Below are positions 16,272 through 25,118 of a stretch of 64,000 bases of DNA, piece after piece. The stretch's first letter is position 1, and the number at the start of each line of letters is the position of its first letter. Both the position numbers and the translations under genes were made by a program. Source of the DNA: Clostridiales bacterium (GTDB taxonomy: Bacteria; Bacillota; Clostridia; Saccharofermentanales; Saccharofermentanaceae); NCBI GenBank assembly GCA_017551625.1, contig JAFZLF010000024.1:21492-85491 (forward strand). Direction: 5' to 3'. The notes below the pieces were generated by a model. The model searched no databases. It worked only from the letters and a program-made list of their open reading frames with translations, and was not told where the DNA came from.

Positions 16272-17762
16272 TTGAAGAATAATATAGTCAGATCCGATAG
16301 AAACGAAGAGATCAGGAGACTCAATTCGGAGCGCAGGTTGCGTCGTATCCTTAAGATGACGTCGATCACGCTGGTGATGTCTCTGATTATCCTTTTGTTC
16401 CCGATCGTTCCTCTTGGGCATGCATCAGATATCTGCCTGCAGGTCCCGTCTGAACAGACGCTCGCGTCTGTCGAGACAACCGGAGTGCCGATGTCCTATA
16501 TCGGTACATCAAAGAGCGCCGATCCGGCTGACCGGATCGAAGAAGCACTTAAGGACGATACCTTCGTCATCTCCGAACATACGGACCGTGACGGACGGGC
16601 CATCGAGATGCTGGATGCTTCGGTCTTTACGGATTGTTCCGAGGTCGTATATATTTCTTCTTCACGTGCCACTGTCTATATGCTTCCGGATACAAATTCC
16701 GAGATCGTTACCTATCTGCCGTATGCAGGCAGAGCTGTCCGAACTGGTATCGGCTCGGCATGGTCCCGTATCGAGTTCATCGTTCCGGTAGAAGAAAACG
16801 GGGAGGAAGTGGATAAGACTTTCTATGGTTATGTTTTCTCGGATGCCCTGACGATGGATGCAGTGGCAACTCCCACTCCGACACCGACGGAAACACCGAC
16901 ACCGACTCCGGAGCCGAAGAACAGCACACCGACACCGACTCCGGCGAAGTCTGCGGAAGAGACCAGAGCGACCTCTACTCCTGAACCGACTCCGACAGAA
17001 GAGCCTACTGCCACGCCAACGCCGGAAACTCCGGTGATAGAAGAGACCGAGATGAGTGGTACGTATTATTCGCTCGGCGGCGTCAATGTCAGAACCGGCC
17101 CGGGAACGGAGTATCAGGTGAAAGACCAACTCGTCCGTAATGACAGTGTCACGGTCGTGGCTCTGACCAGTAATGGTTGGTATAAGCTCGATAACGGCGG
17201 ATATGTGCGTTCGGATCTTGTGGAGTCTTCTCCGATCGCCGATATAGAGGAACCTACGGTGACTTCTGTGACTACGGAAACCACCGCGGAGTCAACTTCA
17301 GAGAATACGGAGCCCTCCGAGAATACTTCAACATCTGATCCTGATGAACAGTATCAGCCGGAGAAAGTTCAGATCAATAGCAATCCGGATATTCCGGATC
17401 CGAGTTCCTGTGACCTGCTCACATATGCGCGTGCTTTTGTCGGTATTCCGTATGTGTGGTCCGGCGCGGATCTGAGCGGACTTGACTGCTCCGGTTTCGT
17501 CTCCTATGTATATGCCCATTATTATCACTACTCGCTCCCGCATCAGTCAGCGATGATTGCCGAGTGCGGCACGGATGTGACCGGGCAGGAGATCCTTCCG
17601 GGTGATGTCATCTGCCATGACTATAACGGTGATGGCCGTGTGGATCATGTCAGTCTCTACTGTGGTGATGGTGTCGTGATCCATGCGTCTACCAGCCGCG
17701 GAGGTATCGTCGAGGATTGGTATCCGATGAGCGCGATGGTCACGGTCCGCCGTTTCGTCTGA
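16272..17762 (+). CDS. Cell-wall endopeptidase: two SH3b-like domains plus NlpC/P60
   Basis: A 496-residue exported hydrolase. A signal anchor or signal peptide spans residues 28-50. Residues about 125-195 look like a divergent SH3 domain, 200-255 a Thr-Pro-rich linker, 264-318 a clear bacterial SH3 domain (NVRTGPGTEYQV), and 380-496 NlpC/P60 with C406 (GLDCSGF), H459 (VDHVSLY) and H471 as the catalytic set. It should cut peptide cross-links of peptidoglycan outside the cell. TTG 16272 is chosen because GGGAGG lies just upstream; GTG 16239 would add 11 residues without a good site. The stop is convergent with the M20 gene. Confidence 0.88.
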   Translation: MKNNIVRSDRNEEIRRLNSERRLRRILKMTSITLVMSLIILLFPIVPLGHASDICLQVPSEQTLASVETTGVPMSYIGTSKSADPADRIEEALKDDTFVISEHTDRDGRAIEMLDASVFTDCSEVVYISSSRATVYMLPDTNSEIVTYLPYAGRAVRTGIGSAWSRIEFIVPVEENGEEVDKTFYGYVFSDALTMDAVATPTPTPTETPTPTPEPKNSTPTPTPAKSAEETRATSTPEPTPTEEPTATPTPETPVIEETEMSGTYYSLGGVNVRTGPGTEYQVKDQLVRNDSVTVVALTSNGWYKLDNGGYVRSDLVESSPIADIEEPTVTSVTTETTAESTSENTEPSENTSTSDPDEQYQPEKVQINSNPDIPDPSSCDLLTYARAFVGIPYVWSGADLSGLDCSGFVSYVYAHYYHYSLPHQSAMIAECGTDVTGQEILPGDVICHDYNGDGRVDHVSLYCGDGVVIHASTSRGGIVEDWYPMSAMVTVRRFV

Positions 17763-17774
17763 TCCGGGATCAGA
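17758..17774. terminator. Short hairpin spanning two convergent stop codons
   Basis: TCTGATCC and GGATCAGA pair around a central G and overlap both the NlpC stop (17760-17762) and the M20 stop. No T run follows on either strand, so it is at most a weak terminator. Confidence 0.3.
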
Positions 17775-19101
17775 TCAGAGTATTACCAAGCTTTTCCAGT
17801 GCCTCTTCGTACATCGGTACGAGGAGGTACAAGTTTTCTTTCAGTATACTTTCGTTGGCCTGATGGCACTGGTCTTTCGCCCATGGAAGCTGTGGACCAA
17901 AGGCCACTATGTTCGGCATGGTGCGTGCGTATGTGCCGCCGCCGATGGCGATGGCTGTGGAAGGGGAAAGCAAAGACCGGTCACGTTCTTCTTTTTCCTC
18001 GGGCAGATAAGAAAAATGCTCCCTGTACGTGGAGTAGATATCATTCAGGATCGAGATCTGGCGTGATTCTTTGTCCTTAAATAGCGGAGCCTGTACCGAA
18101 TCGTCGACTACGCGAACGCCGAACTCAGAGGCGATCTTTTCTAATCCGGCCCGGACTTCCTCTGCTGTATGGGTGACAGGGAATCGGATATCTACGTGAA
18201 GTTTACTGTGATCCGTGCTGATATCGACGATACCGACGTTGGTCGTCATCGGACCGGAGATATCCGGCATGAAGAAAGAAGAAAACGGTGTTTCTTGACC
18301 TTTACTAAAGTATTTCTCCATAAGAAGAAGCAGTTTGGAAGAAGCCTTAAGTTCAGGCGGCATCTTCCTGAGCATCAGGTCGATCGCATTGATCCCGAGG
18401 TCCGGATGGGAAGCATGAGCCTGAAGTCCCTCGGTGCAAATGCCGCGACCGGCAGAAAGATCGATGCACTCACAGTAAGGAGGAACCATATTGGCGGCAT
18501 TTCCGCCATGCATGGTAAACCTGCCGGTGGGCGTCTCTTCGAAGTGCATCTGGTAGATGCCTTTCTCGGCGAAGATGCAGGGGAACTCCGCATCGGGAGT
18601 AAACCCGATATCCGGAAGTTCCTCTGTCTCACAGTAGCGGGCCATACAGGACGAGCCGTGCTCTTCGTCCGTGCCGACGATAAGACGTACACGGAATTTC
18701 GGGTCAGGATGGTTTGCCTTGAAGCGGAGCATCGCCATATATGCGGCGACGACCGGTCCTTTATCGTCGACGACACCACGCCCGACGAAGTAACTGTCGT
18801 TGATGGTGAGTGTGAAGGCAGAGGTCTTCCAGCCACTGCCTTTCGGTACGACATCGAGATGTCCGAGCACGGCCAGAAGCGGGCCGCGGGTGCCCCACTG
18901 GACATACCCGGCTTTGTTGCCGACATTTTCCGTGATGAATCCATCCGTCTTTGCGCGATCCAGAAAATACGTCAGCGCTTCCTTCGGATACGGTCCGTAA
19001 GGAGCGTCCGGCTCGGGCTCGCCCTTCACGCTGGGTATGTTGACGAGGTCGTATAAGATGGTCGTGAAATCACGGATTTCCTGTGCAGATAACTTATTCA
19101 T
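17770..19101 (-). CDS. M20 family dipeptidase (PepV/Sapep-like)
   Basis: A 443-residue cytoplasmic zinc peptidase, with the length and motifs of the PepV/Sapep group that splits dipeptides and short peptides. Metal ligands are visible at H81 and D83 in GHLDVVP, D113 in GRGVVDDKG, E146/E147 in GTDEEHGSS and D170 in FTPDAEFP, and a late CHQANE histidine. The lid domain lies between about residues 190 and 330. The start follows GAGG at the expected distance. It is transcribed away from rpsB as a single gene. Confidence 0.9.
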   Translation of the reverse strand: MNKLSAQEIRDFTTILYDLVNIPSVKGEPEPDAPYGPYPKEALTYFLDRAKTDGFITENVGNKAGYVQWGTRGPLLAVLGHLDVVPKGSGWKTSAFTLTINDSYFVGRGVVDDKGPVVAAYMAMLRFKANHPDPKFRVRLIVGTDEEHGSSCMARYCETEELPDIGFTPDAEFPCIFAEKGIYQMHFEETPTGRFTMHGGNAANMVPPYCECIDLSAGRGICTEGLQAHASHPDLGINAIDLMLRKMPPELKASSKLLLLMEKYFSKGQETPFSSFFMPDISGPMTTNVGIVDISTDHSKLHVDIRFPVTHTAEEVRAGLEKIASEFGVRVVDDSVQAPLFKDKESRQISILNDIYSTYREHFSYLPEEKEERDRSLLSPSTAIAIGGGTYARTMPNIVAFGPQLPWAKDQCHQANESILKENLYLLVPMYEEALEKLGNTLI

Positions 19102-19165
19102 GAGAGTTTTTCCTCGAATTTCTTCAAAAATTGCCGATTTTGCCTGATTTTCTTTCGAAAAGCAC

Positions 19166-19194
19166 TTGCCAATGCGGCTTCTTCATTGTATCAT
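19166..19194 (+). promoter_or_regulatory. Promoter of rpsB-tsf
   Basis: TTGCCA 19166-19171 and TATCAT 19189-19194 with a 17-base spacer, giving a leader of about 85 bases to the rpsB start. The leader is long enough for S2 autoregulation but no clear structure was recognised. Confidence 0.65.
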
Positions 19195-19285
19195 TTGAAA
19201 GGCTAAAAATCACACAGAGGTATAGCTTTTGTTCTCCGGAGACACCGGAGTGAACTCTGTGGAAGAAAAAACAGGAGGATTTTTT

Positions 19286-20065
19286 ATGTCAACTATTTCT
19301 ATGAAGCAGCTTCTCGAAGCAGGTGTGCACTTTGGTCACCAGACCCGTCGTTGGAACCCGAAGATGGCGGAGTATATCTTCACGGAGCGTAACAACATCC
19401 ACATCATCGACCTGCAGAAGACAGTTAAGAAGACCGAAGAGGCTTATGACTTCGTTCGTTCTATCGCTGCTGACGGTGGTAACATCCTTTTCGTCGGCAC
19501 GAAGAAGCAGGCTCAGGATTCCATCGCGGAAGAAGCGGTTCGCTGCAACATGTTCTACATCAACAACCGCTGGCTCGGTGGTACACTTACAAACTTTAAG
19601 ACAATTGAAAAGCGTCTCGCCCGTCTTGCTGAGCTGAAGACGATGTCCGAGGACGGTTCCTTCGATCTTCGTACGAAGAAGGAAGTCGCGAAGCTCAAGC
19701 TCGAGATGGAAAAGCTCGACAAGAACCTCGGTGGTATCCAGGGCATGAAGAGACTGCCGGCCTGCCTCTTTGTTGTAGATACGAAGAAGGAGCATCTGGC
19801 TGTAGCAGAAGCCCGTCGTCTGGGCATCCCGGTAGTAGCTATCGTAGATACCAACTGTGATCCGGAAGAAGTAGACTACGTTATCCCGGGTAACGATGAC
19901 GCGATCCGTGCGGTTAAGCTCATCGCAGGTCATATGGCGGATGCGGTTCTCGAAGGCCGTCAGGGCGAGCAGCTCGATGTTCCGACTGAGGATGCTGAGG
20001 TTGCTGAGGCTTCTGAAGAAGCAGTAGAGGCAGCTCCGGTAGAAGAGGCTCCGGCTGAGGCTTAA
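19286..20065 (+). CDS. rpsB: Ribosomal protein S2
   Basis: The 30S protein that helps anchor S1. The 259 residues comprise the normal S2 fold to about residue 230 ([15 protein letters not shown] near the N-terminus, [34 protein letters not shown]) and an acidic Ala/Glu/Pro tail ending [10 protein letters not shown]. That decapeptide also occurs in the S1 tail of ispH-rpsA. The open frame starts at 19229, but ATG 19286 follows AGGAGG and matches the S2 N-terminus. tsf follows after 62 bases, the standard order. Confidence 0.98.
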   Translation: MSTISMKQLLEAGVHFGHQTRRWNPKMAEYIFTERNNIHIIDLQKTVKKTEEAYDFVRSIAADGGNILFVGTKKQAQDSIAEEAVRCNMFYINNRWLGGTLTNFKTIEKRLARLAELKTMSEDGSFDLRTKKEVAKLKLEMEKLDKNLGGIQGMKRLPACLFVVDTKKEHLAVAEARRLGIPVVAIVDTNCDPEEVDYVIPGNDDAIRAVKLIAGHMADAVLEGRQGEQLDVPTEDAEVAEASEEAVEAAPVEEAPAEA

Positions 20066-20127
20066 TTCTCTCTATCGAGAAAGATCAAACAAGTTATTAA
20101 CTAAATCATCTAATGGAGGATATAACT

Positions 20128-21066
20128 ATGGCGGATATTAGTGCTGCACAGGTCAAGGAACTTCGCGACATGACAGGTTCCGGTATTATGGATTGCAAGA
20201 GAGCTCTTCAGGCATCTGAGGGAGATATTGAGAAGGCGGTAGCATGGCTTCGTGAGAAGGGTATCGCTAAGGCGGAGAAGAAGTCTGCGAGAATCGCTGC
20301 AGAAGGCGCAGTAGTTGCTAAGATCGCTGACGATAAGAAGTCCGGTGTTCTCGTTGAGATCAATGTCGAGACAGACTTTGCTGCCAACACGGATAAGTTC
20401 AAGGCGTTCACGGAAACAGTCGCCACACACATTCTTACCAAGAAGCCGGCTTCTGTAGAAGACCTTATGGCTCAGACACTTTACAACGATGACTCCAAGA
20501 CAGTAGAGCTTTTCCAGAAAGAAGCGATTGCGGATATCGGAGAGAATACGTCTATCAGAAGATTCGTAGTATATGAGGTAGAAGGCAACGGCGCACTTGC
20601 TTCTTATATCCACATGGGAGGTAAGATCGGTGTGTTCGTAGATTTTGCTACTGAGGATGACTCCGTTATCGCAAAGCCTGAGTTTGCCGGCTTTGCAAAG
20701 GATATCGCCATGCAGATCGCTGCAGCTAACCCGAAGTGGCTCACACGTGAGGATGTTCCGGCTGAGGAGATCGAGAAAGAGACTGAGATCATCATCAACA
20801 AGAACCTCAACGAAGGTAAGCCGGAGAAGATCATCAGAGAGAGAATCCTGCCGGGTAACATCGAGAAGTTCTATAAGGAGAACTGCCTCGTAGAGCAGGA
20901 ATTCGTTAAGGATGATTCCAAGTCGATCGCGACATACACGAAGGAAATGTGTTCTTCTTTCGGTCAGAGCGTTTCCATCCGTCGATTCACACGTTTCGAA
21001 ATGGGTGAAGGTATTGCCAAGAAGGAAGAGAACTTCGCTGAAGAAGTTATGAAGCAGATCCAGTAA
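20128..21066 (+). CDS. tsf: Elongation factor Ts
   Basis: The guanine nucleotide exchange factor of EF-Tu. The 312 residues begin with the UBA-like domain (VKELRDMTGSGIMDCKRAL, about residues 8-26) and contain the TDFAANTDKF motif of the core near 85. ATG 20128 follows GGAGG; the earlier ATG at 20113 contains that ribosome binding site and is rejected. Length is somewhat over the short Firmicute forms but normal for the family. Confidence 0.98.
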   Translation: MADISAAQVKELRDMTGSGIMDCKRALQASEGDIEKAVAWLREKGIAKAEKKSARIAAEGAVVAKIADDKKSGVLVEINVETDFAANTDKFKAFTETVATHILTKKPASVEDLMAQTLYNDDSKTVELFQKEAIADIGENTSIRRFVVYEVEGNGALASYIHMGGKIGVFVDFATEDDSVIAKPEFAGFAKDIAMQIAAANPKWLTREDVPAEEIEKETEIIINKNLNEGKPEKIIRERILPGNIEKFYKENCLVEQEFVKDDSKSIATYTKEMCSSFGQSVSIRRFTRFEMGEGIAKKEENFAEEVMKQIQ

Positions 21067-21098
21067 TCCCTGATATCGGGTTCAAAAGAATAATCAAC

Positions 21099-21131
21099 AA
21101 GAGCCGTTTCGTAAATGAGACGGCTCTTTTT
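21099..21131 (+). terminator. Terminator after tsf
   Basis: GAGCCGTTTC 21101-21110 pairs with GAGACGGCTC 21117-21126 (one G-T pair), followed by TTTTT. It closes the rpsB-tsf unit. Confidence 0.92.
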
Positions 21132-21202
21132 CTGCCCTGAGGATGTGAGGAACATGTTTTGAAGAATCGGTTATAGTCAAGTCTTTTTCTCGCGGAGTTA
21201 TC

Positions 21203-21211
21203 TGATAGAAT
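21203..21211 (+). promoter_or_regulatory. Extended -10 promoter of the phosphatase gene
   Basis: TGATAGAAT contains the TGn extension and a TAGAAT hexamer (21206-21211). No good -35 is seen, which an extended -10 can tolerate. Confidence 0.5.
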
Positions 21212-21253
21212 ATTACCGAGGAGAAAGAAGGAAGAAGCGAGGATACCGTATAT

Positions 21254-21976
21254 ATGAAGATTCTGATCGTACGGCACGGAGACCCCGATTATCAGGGGGA
21301 TTGCCTGACGGAAACCGGGAAAAGAGAAGTCGAACTGCTATCGGAGAGAATGAAGGATATCAAGGCGGATTACTGCTACTGCTCTCCACTGGGACGGGCG
21401 AAGCAGACGGCGGCGCCCTGCCTTAAGAAAATGGGCATGGAAGCAGAGGAACTCTTGTGGCTGAGGGAGTTCGCGCCGAAGGTGAAGCGCCCCGAGAAAC
21501 TTGGTGTCGCATGGGATTGGGTGCCCTCAGACTGGATGCAGATGCCCGATGCGTTTGACTTTGACAGATGGACGGAATACCCGGCCCTCCGGGAGGCTCA
21601 TGTCAGAGAGGAGAGGGACTGGGTGTATGAAGAGTTTGACAAACTTCTCCGGAAACACGGATACAGGAAGGAAGGAAAGTGGTTCCGCGCAGAAAAGCCA
21701 AACAACGATACGATCGTCCTGTTCTGTCATTTCGGGCTCGAGGCAGTCCTTCTGTCTTATCTTCTGAATCTGTCGCCGTTTATCATGTGGCATGCCATGA
21801 TGGCCGCGCCGACCTCGATCACGACGGTCGTTACGGAGGAAAGAAGAGAAGGGATCGCGCAATTCCGGATGCTCTCGTTCGGCGATTGCGCACATCTTCT
21901 AAATGCAGGAGTGGAACCGTCCTTTTCCGGGCGTTTCCGCGAGTGCTATATGAACGACTACGAAAGAAAAGATTAA
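21254..21976 (+). CDS. Histidine phosphatase family protein
   Basis: A 240-residue member of the phosphoglycerate mutase-like histidine phosphatases. The phospho-acceptor motif LIVRHGDPDY is at residues 4-13 and the second catalytic His is in CHFGLEAVLL near 157. The stretch YCYCSPLGRAKQTA is typical for the branch. The substrate cannot be predicted. It is a single gene between the tsf terminator and pyrH. Confidence 0.88.
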   Translation: MKILIVRHGDPDYQGDCLTETGKREVELLSERMKDIKADYCYCSPLGRAKQTAAPCLKKMGMEAEELLWLREFAPKVKRPEKLGVAWDWVPSDWMQMPDAFDFDRWTEYPALREAHVREERDWVYEEFDKLLRKHGYRKEGKWFRAEKPNNDTIVLFCHFGLEAVLLSYLLNLSPFIMWHAMMAAPTSITTVVTEERREGIAQFRMLSFGDCAHLLNAGVEPSFSGRFRECYMNDYERKD

Positions 21977-22062
21977 TTCGAAAAAATCGGTGTTTTATCT
22001 TTTCAGATTTTGGAATTAACGATACAATTATTTCTAAATAGGAAAAAGTGGAGGAAATGGGA

Positions 22063-22770
22063 ATGAGCGAGCCTGTCTATAAGAGGATCCTTCTCAAGAT
22101 CAGCGGCGAGGCACTGGCCGGCGAAAAGAAGGTCGGTATCGACGATGAAACGGTGAAGAAGATCTGTTCTGAGATCAAGAAAGTCGCAGATCTCGGTGTC
22201 GAGGTCGCCGTAGTTGTCGGAGGCGGGAACTTCTGGAGAGGAAGATCCAGTGAGAATATGGATCGTGTCACGGCTGATCACATGGGTATGCTGGCCACAC
22301 TCATGAATGCCCTTGCGATCTCGGATGCGCTCGAGCAGGAGGGAGCTGTCACACGCGTCATGTCCGCAGTGGATGTCCGTCAGATGGCAGAACCGTATAT
22401 CAGAAAGCGTGCGGTACGTCACCTCGAGAAAAAGAGAATCGTTATCTTTGCCTGCGGTACAGGTAACCCGTTCTTCAGCACCGATACAGGCGCGGCGCTC
22501 CGTGCGACGGAGATCGAGGCCGATATCTTCTGTAAGGCCACGATGGTAGATGGTGTCTATGACAAGGATCCGCATAAGTATCCGGATGCCGTGAAGTATA
22601 AGACCATCTCACATGACGAAGTGCTCAGCAAGAACCTGAAGGTCATGGATGCGACTGCCGCGGCACTGTGCAGAGATAACAATACGAAGATCATGGTATT
22701 CTCCATGGAAGAACCCGGAAACATCGTCCGAGTCGTCTTGGGCGAAGATATAGGAACGATCGTCTGCTGA
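22063..22770 (+). CDS. pyrH: UMP kinase
   Basis: Converts UMP to UDP; a hexameric amino-acid-kinase-fold enzyme. The 235 residues show [11 protein letters not shown] at the N-terminus, [10 protein letters not shown] (about 59-68), [17 protein letters not shown] (about 135-151) and [12 protein letters not shown] 22063 is chosen because GGAGG lies 8 bases before it; the frame continues to a GTG at 22048. A weak TACAAT at 22023-22028 may be its -10. First gene of the conserved pyrH-frr-uppS-cdsA-dxr-rseP cluster. Confidence 0.97.
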   Translation: MSEPVYKRILLKISGEALAGEKKVGIDDETVKKICSEIKKVADLGVEVAVVVGGGNFWRGRSSENMDRVTADHMGMLATLMNALAISDALEQEGAVTRVMSAVDVRQMAEPYIRKRAVRHLEKKRIVIFACGTGNPFFSTDTGAALRATEIEADIFCKATMVDGVYDKDPHKYPDAVKYKTISHDEVLSKNLKVMDATAAALCRDNNTKIMVFSMEEPGNIVRVVLGEDIGTIVC

Positions 22771-22802
22771 TCGTATTTTCAAGATTGAAGGAGGTATGAA
22801 CT

Positions 22803-23375
22803 ATGCCAATGCAGGAAATCACGAAAGAAGTATACGCCCAGTATGAAGAGCGTATGAAGAAGACCATCACGAACCTTCAGGAGAACTTCAATGCGATCCG
22901 TGCCGGTCGTGCCAATCCGCATGTTCTCGATCGTATCACGGTCGATTATTACGGTACACAGTCCCAGCTTAATGCGGTCGCGAACATCCAGGTCCCTGAA
23001 CCGAGAATGATCACCCTGACTCCGTGGGATCCGTCCATGCTCCGTGAGATCGAGAAAGCGATCCAGGCATCTGACCTCGGCATCAACCCGAGTAATGACG
23101 GTAAGATGATCCGTCTCGCGTTCCCGATCCTGACTGAGGAACGTCGTAAAGAACTCGTCAAGAATGTCATGAAGTACGGCGAAGAGGCCAAGGTCGCCAT
23201 CCGAAACATCCGTCGTGAAGCCATCGACAAGTATCGCGGACTTCACAAGAAGAAAGAGATCACAGAGGACGATCTGGCAGATTTCGAGGAGCAGATGCAG
23301 AAACTTACCGACCGCTATGTCAAGGAAGTCGATAAGTGCTGTGAATCTAAGGAAAAAGATCTTATGGAGATCTGA
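22803..23375 (+). CDS. frr: Ribosome recycling factor
   Basis: Splits post-termination ribosomes together with EF-G. The 190-residue length is typical (about 185). Recognisable motifs are [24 protein letters not shown] (about 29-52), [22 protein letters not shown] and the C-terminal helix with YVKEVDK. The start follows AAGGAGGT at an ideal distance, 32 bases after pyrH. Confidence 0.98.
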   Translation: MPMQEITKEVYAQYEERMKKTITNLQENFNAIRAGRANPHVLDRITVDYYGTQSQLNAVANIQVPEPRMITLTPWDPSMLREIEKAIQASDLGINPSNDGKMIRLAFPILTEERRKELVKNVMKYGEEAKVAIRNIRREAIDKYRGLHKKKEITEDDLADFEEQMQKLTDRYVKEVDKCCESKEKDLMEI

Positions 23376-23401
23376 TCCGACGATCTGGCTGTATATATCA
23401 G

Positions 23402-23446
23402 AGGGTGTCTCGGACTCAAACTAGAAAGGAGACACCTTCTTTTTTG
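23402..23446 (+). terminator. Hairpin with T run between frr and uppS
   Basis: AGGGTGTCTC 23402-23411 pairs with GAGACACCTT 23429-23438 (one G-T), followed by TCTTTTTT. It should end or attenuate pyrH-frr transcripts; the following uppS site lies just after, so partial read-through or another promoter must serve the next genes. Confidence 0.75.
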
Positions 23447-23456
23447 GGAGAAGGAC

Positions 23457-24248
23457 ATGAAAGCAGAAGAATCGAAGTTTTCGATTTTTTCAAAAAGAAA
23501 AACGGCGGATACGGATCCGGCCGAACTGAAGATCCCGACTCATCTTGCGGTCATCATGGACGGCAACGGAAGGTGGGCGAAGAAGCGTATGCTTCCGCGT
23601 TCCGCCGGACACCGTGCCGGAGCGGATAACCTCAAGACACTATGTAAGAATTGCGGTCACTATGGGATCAAGTATGTGACCGTCTATGCCTTCTCGACCG
23701 AGAACTGGTCCCGTCCCGAGAGCGAAGTGCATACTCTGATGGAGCTCTTCGTGGAGTACTTCGACCGGTATGATCCGGAGCTCGAAGCAGAAGGGATCCG
23801 TGTCCGTTTTACCGGCGATATCGCTTCACTTCCCCAGAATATCCGGGAAGTCTGCAAGCGCGCGGAAGAGGGAAGTAAACACAGAGACAGAATGACACTG
23901 ATCGTGGCTTTTAACTACGGAGGCCGAAGAGAGATCGTGCAGGCCGCGCAGAAACTTGCTGAGAAGGTCGCATCCGGTGAGATACGAAGTGAAGACATCA
24001 CGGAAGACCTTTTCGCGCAGCATCTGTATCTGCCGGATGTTCCGGATCCGGATCTGATCATCCGTCCGAGCGGGGAAGAGAGGACCTCGAATTTCCTCGT
24101 CTGGGAGGGAGCTTACTCCGAGCTGTGGTTCTCGGATGTGCTGTGGCCGGATTTCGGCATGAAGGAACTGACCGATGCATTGATCGCATATACCAAGAGA
24201 GACCGTCGCTTCGGCGGCCTTTCGAAAGAGAAGAAGGACGAAGAGTAA
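23457..24248 (+). CDS. uppS: Isoprenyl transferase (undecaprenyl diphosphate synthase)
   Basis: Builds the C55 lipid carrier of wall synthesis from IPP. The 263 residues carry the catalytic motif MDGNGRWAKKR (D35), then GHRAGADNLK, TVYAFSTENW and the C-terminal RPSGEERTSNFLVWEGAYSELWF, all diagnostic for cis-prenyltransferases. An N-terminal extension of about 27 residues precedes the core. ATG 23457 follows GAGAAGGAC. It stands with cdsA, dxr and rseP in the classical order. Confidence 0.97.
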   Translation: MKAEESKFSIFSKRKTADTDPAELKIPTHLAVIMDGNGRWAKKRMLPRSAGHRAGADNLKTLCKNCGHYGIKYVTVYAFSTENWSRPESEVHTLMELFVEYFDRYDPELEAEGIRVRFTGDIASLPQNIREVCKRAEEGSKHRDRMTLIVAFNYGGRREIVQAAQKLAEKVASGEIRSEDITEDLFAQHLYLPDVPDPDLIIRPSGEERTSNFLVWEGAYSELWFSDVLWPDFGMKELTDALIAYTKRDRRFGGLSKEKKDEE

Positions 24249-24251
24249 CAG

Positions 24252-25118
24252 ATGAAACAGAGGATCATTACAGGCACCATATTCACGATTGCCGTACTGG
24301 CGCTGGTTCTGCCTGCGTATTATATTCCGGCGATCCTGCTGGTCTTTACGATGATCGTTACCTGTTTTGCGCTCTATGAGATGATCAAGGCCGCGCAGGA
24401 GTCCGAGAAGGAAATGTCTGCTGTGGTAACGATCATCGGAGGTTTCTTAAGTTATCTTCCTCTCGCGATATGGGCGTATAAGGGAACACCCTCTCAGGGA
24501 TTCACGCTCTATGCACTCGTTACCTTGATCTATTGTTTTATCACGACGATGATCCCGCCGCTCGTAAAAGAGCATCCGGAGGCGATCCGTTCGGGTTTTG
24601 CATCCTCGCTGATCGTCATGTATATTTCCTTCCCGATCGCATGTACCCATGTCATGATGTTCCTCATCCCTAAGGGCTGGTTCTTCGTGGTGATCGGCCT
24701 CTTTGCTCCGTGGGTATCAGATACCTTTGCCTATTTCAGCGGTTCCTTCTTCGGGAAAACGAAGATCGTCCCGCACATCAGTCCGAAAAAGACATGGGAG
24801 GGCTGTATCGGCGGTGCACTCTTTACTGCGATACTGATGACGCTTTTCTTCGCCTTTGTCATGGTGGATGTCATCGAGGTGAAAATGCCATTCCCGCTTT
24901 ATGTGACACTGGCCTTTGTTTTCGGTTTTGTGCTTTCCTGCGTATCCCAGCTGGGTGACTGGATGGCCTCGAGTATCAAGCGCCTCGTCGGGATCAAAGA
25001 TTTCGGTAATCTCATGCCCGGACATGGTGGTATCATGGACCGTTTTGACAGCGCATTTTTCACGCTTCCCGTCGCACTGGGACTCGCATTCGTGATCCAC
25101 TGGGGAGGCGGCGCATGA
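24252..25118 (+). CDS. cdsA: Phosphatidate cytidylyltransferase (CDP-diglyceride synthase)
   Basis: Makes CDP-diacylglycerol from phosphatidate and CTP for phospholipid synthesis. A 288-residue polytopic membrane protein with about eight hydrophobic segments. The CTP transferase signature is seen in SPKKTWEGCIGG (about 177-188) and LVGIKDFGNLMPGHGGIMDRFDS near the C-terminus. It starts three bases after uppS and overlaps dxr by four bases. Confidence 0.96.
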   Translation: MKQRIITGTIFTIAVLALVLPAYYIPAILLVFTMIVTCFALYEMIKAAQESEKEMSAVVTIIGGFLSYLPLAIWAYKGTPSQGFTLYALVTLIYCFITTMIPPLVKEHPEAIRSGFASSLIVMYISFPIACTHVMMFLIPKGWFFVVIGLFAPWVSDTFAYFSGSFFGKTKIVPHISPKKTWEGCIGGALFTAILMTLFFAFVMVDVIEVKMPFPLYVTLAFVFGFVLSCVSQLGDWMASSIKRLVGIKDFGNLMPGHGGIMDRFDSAFFTLPVALGLAFVIHWGGGA

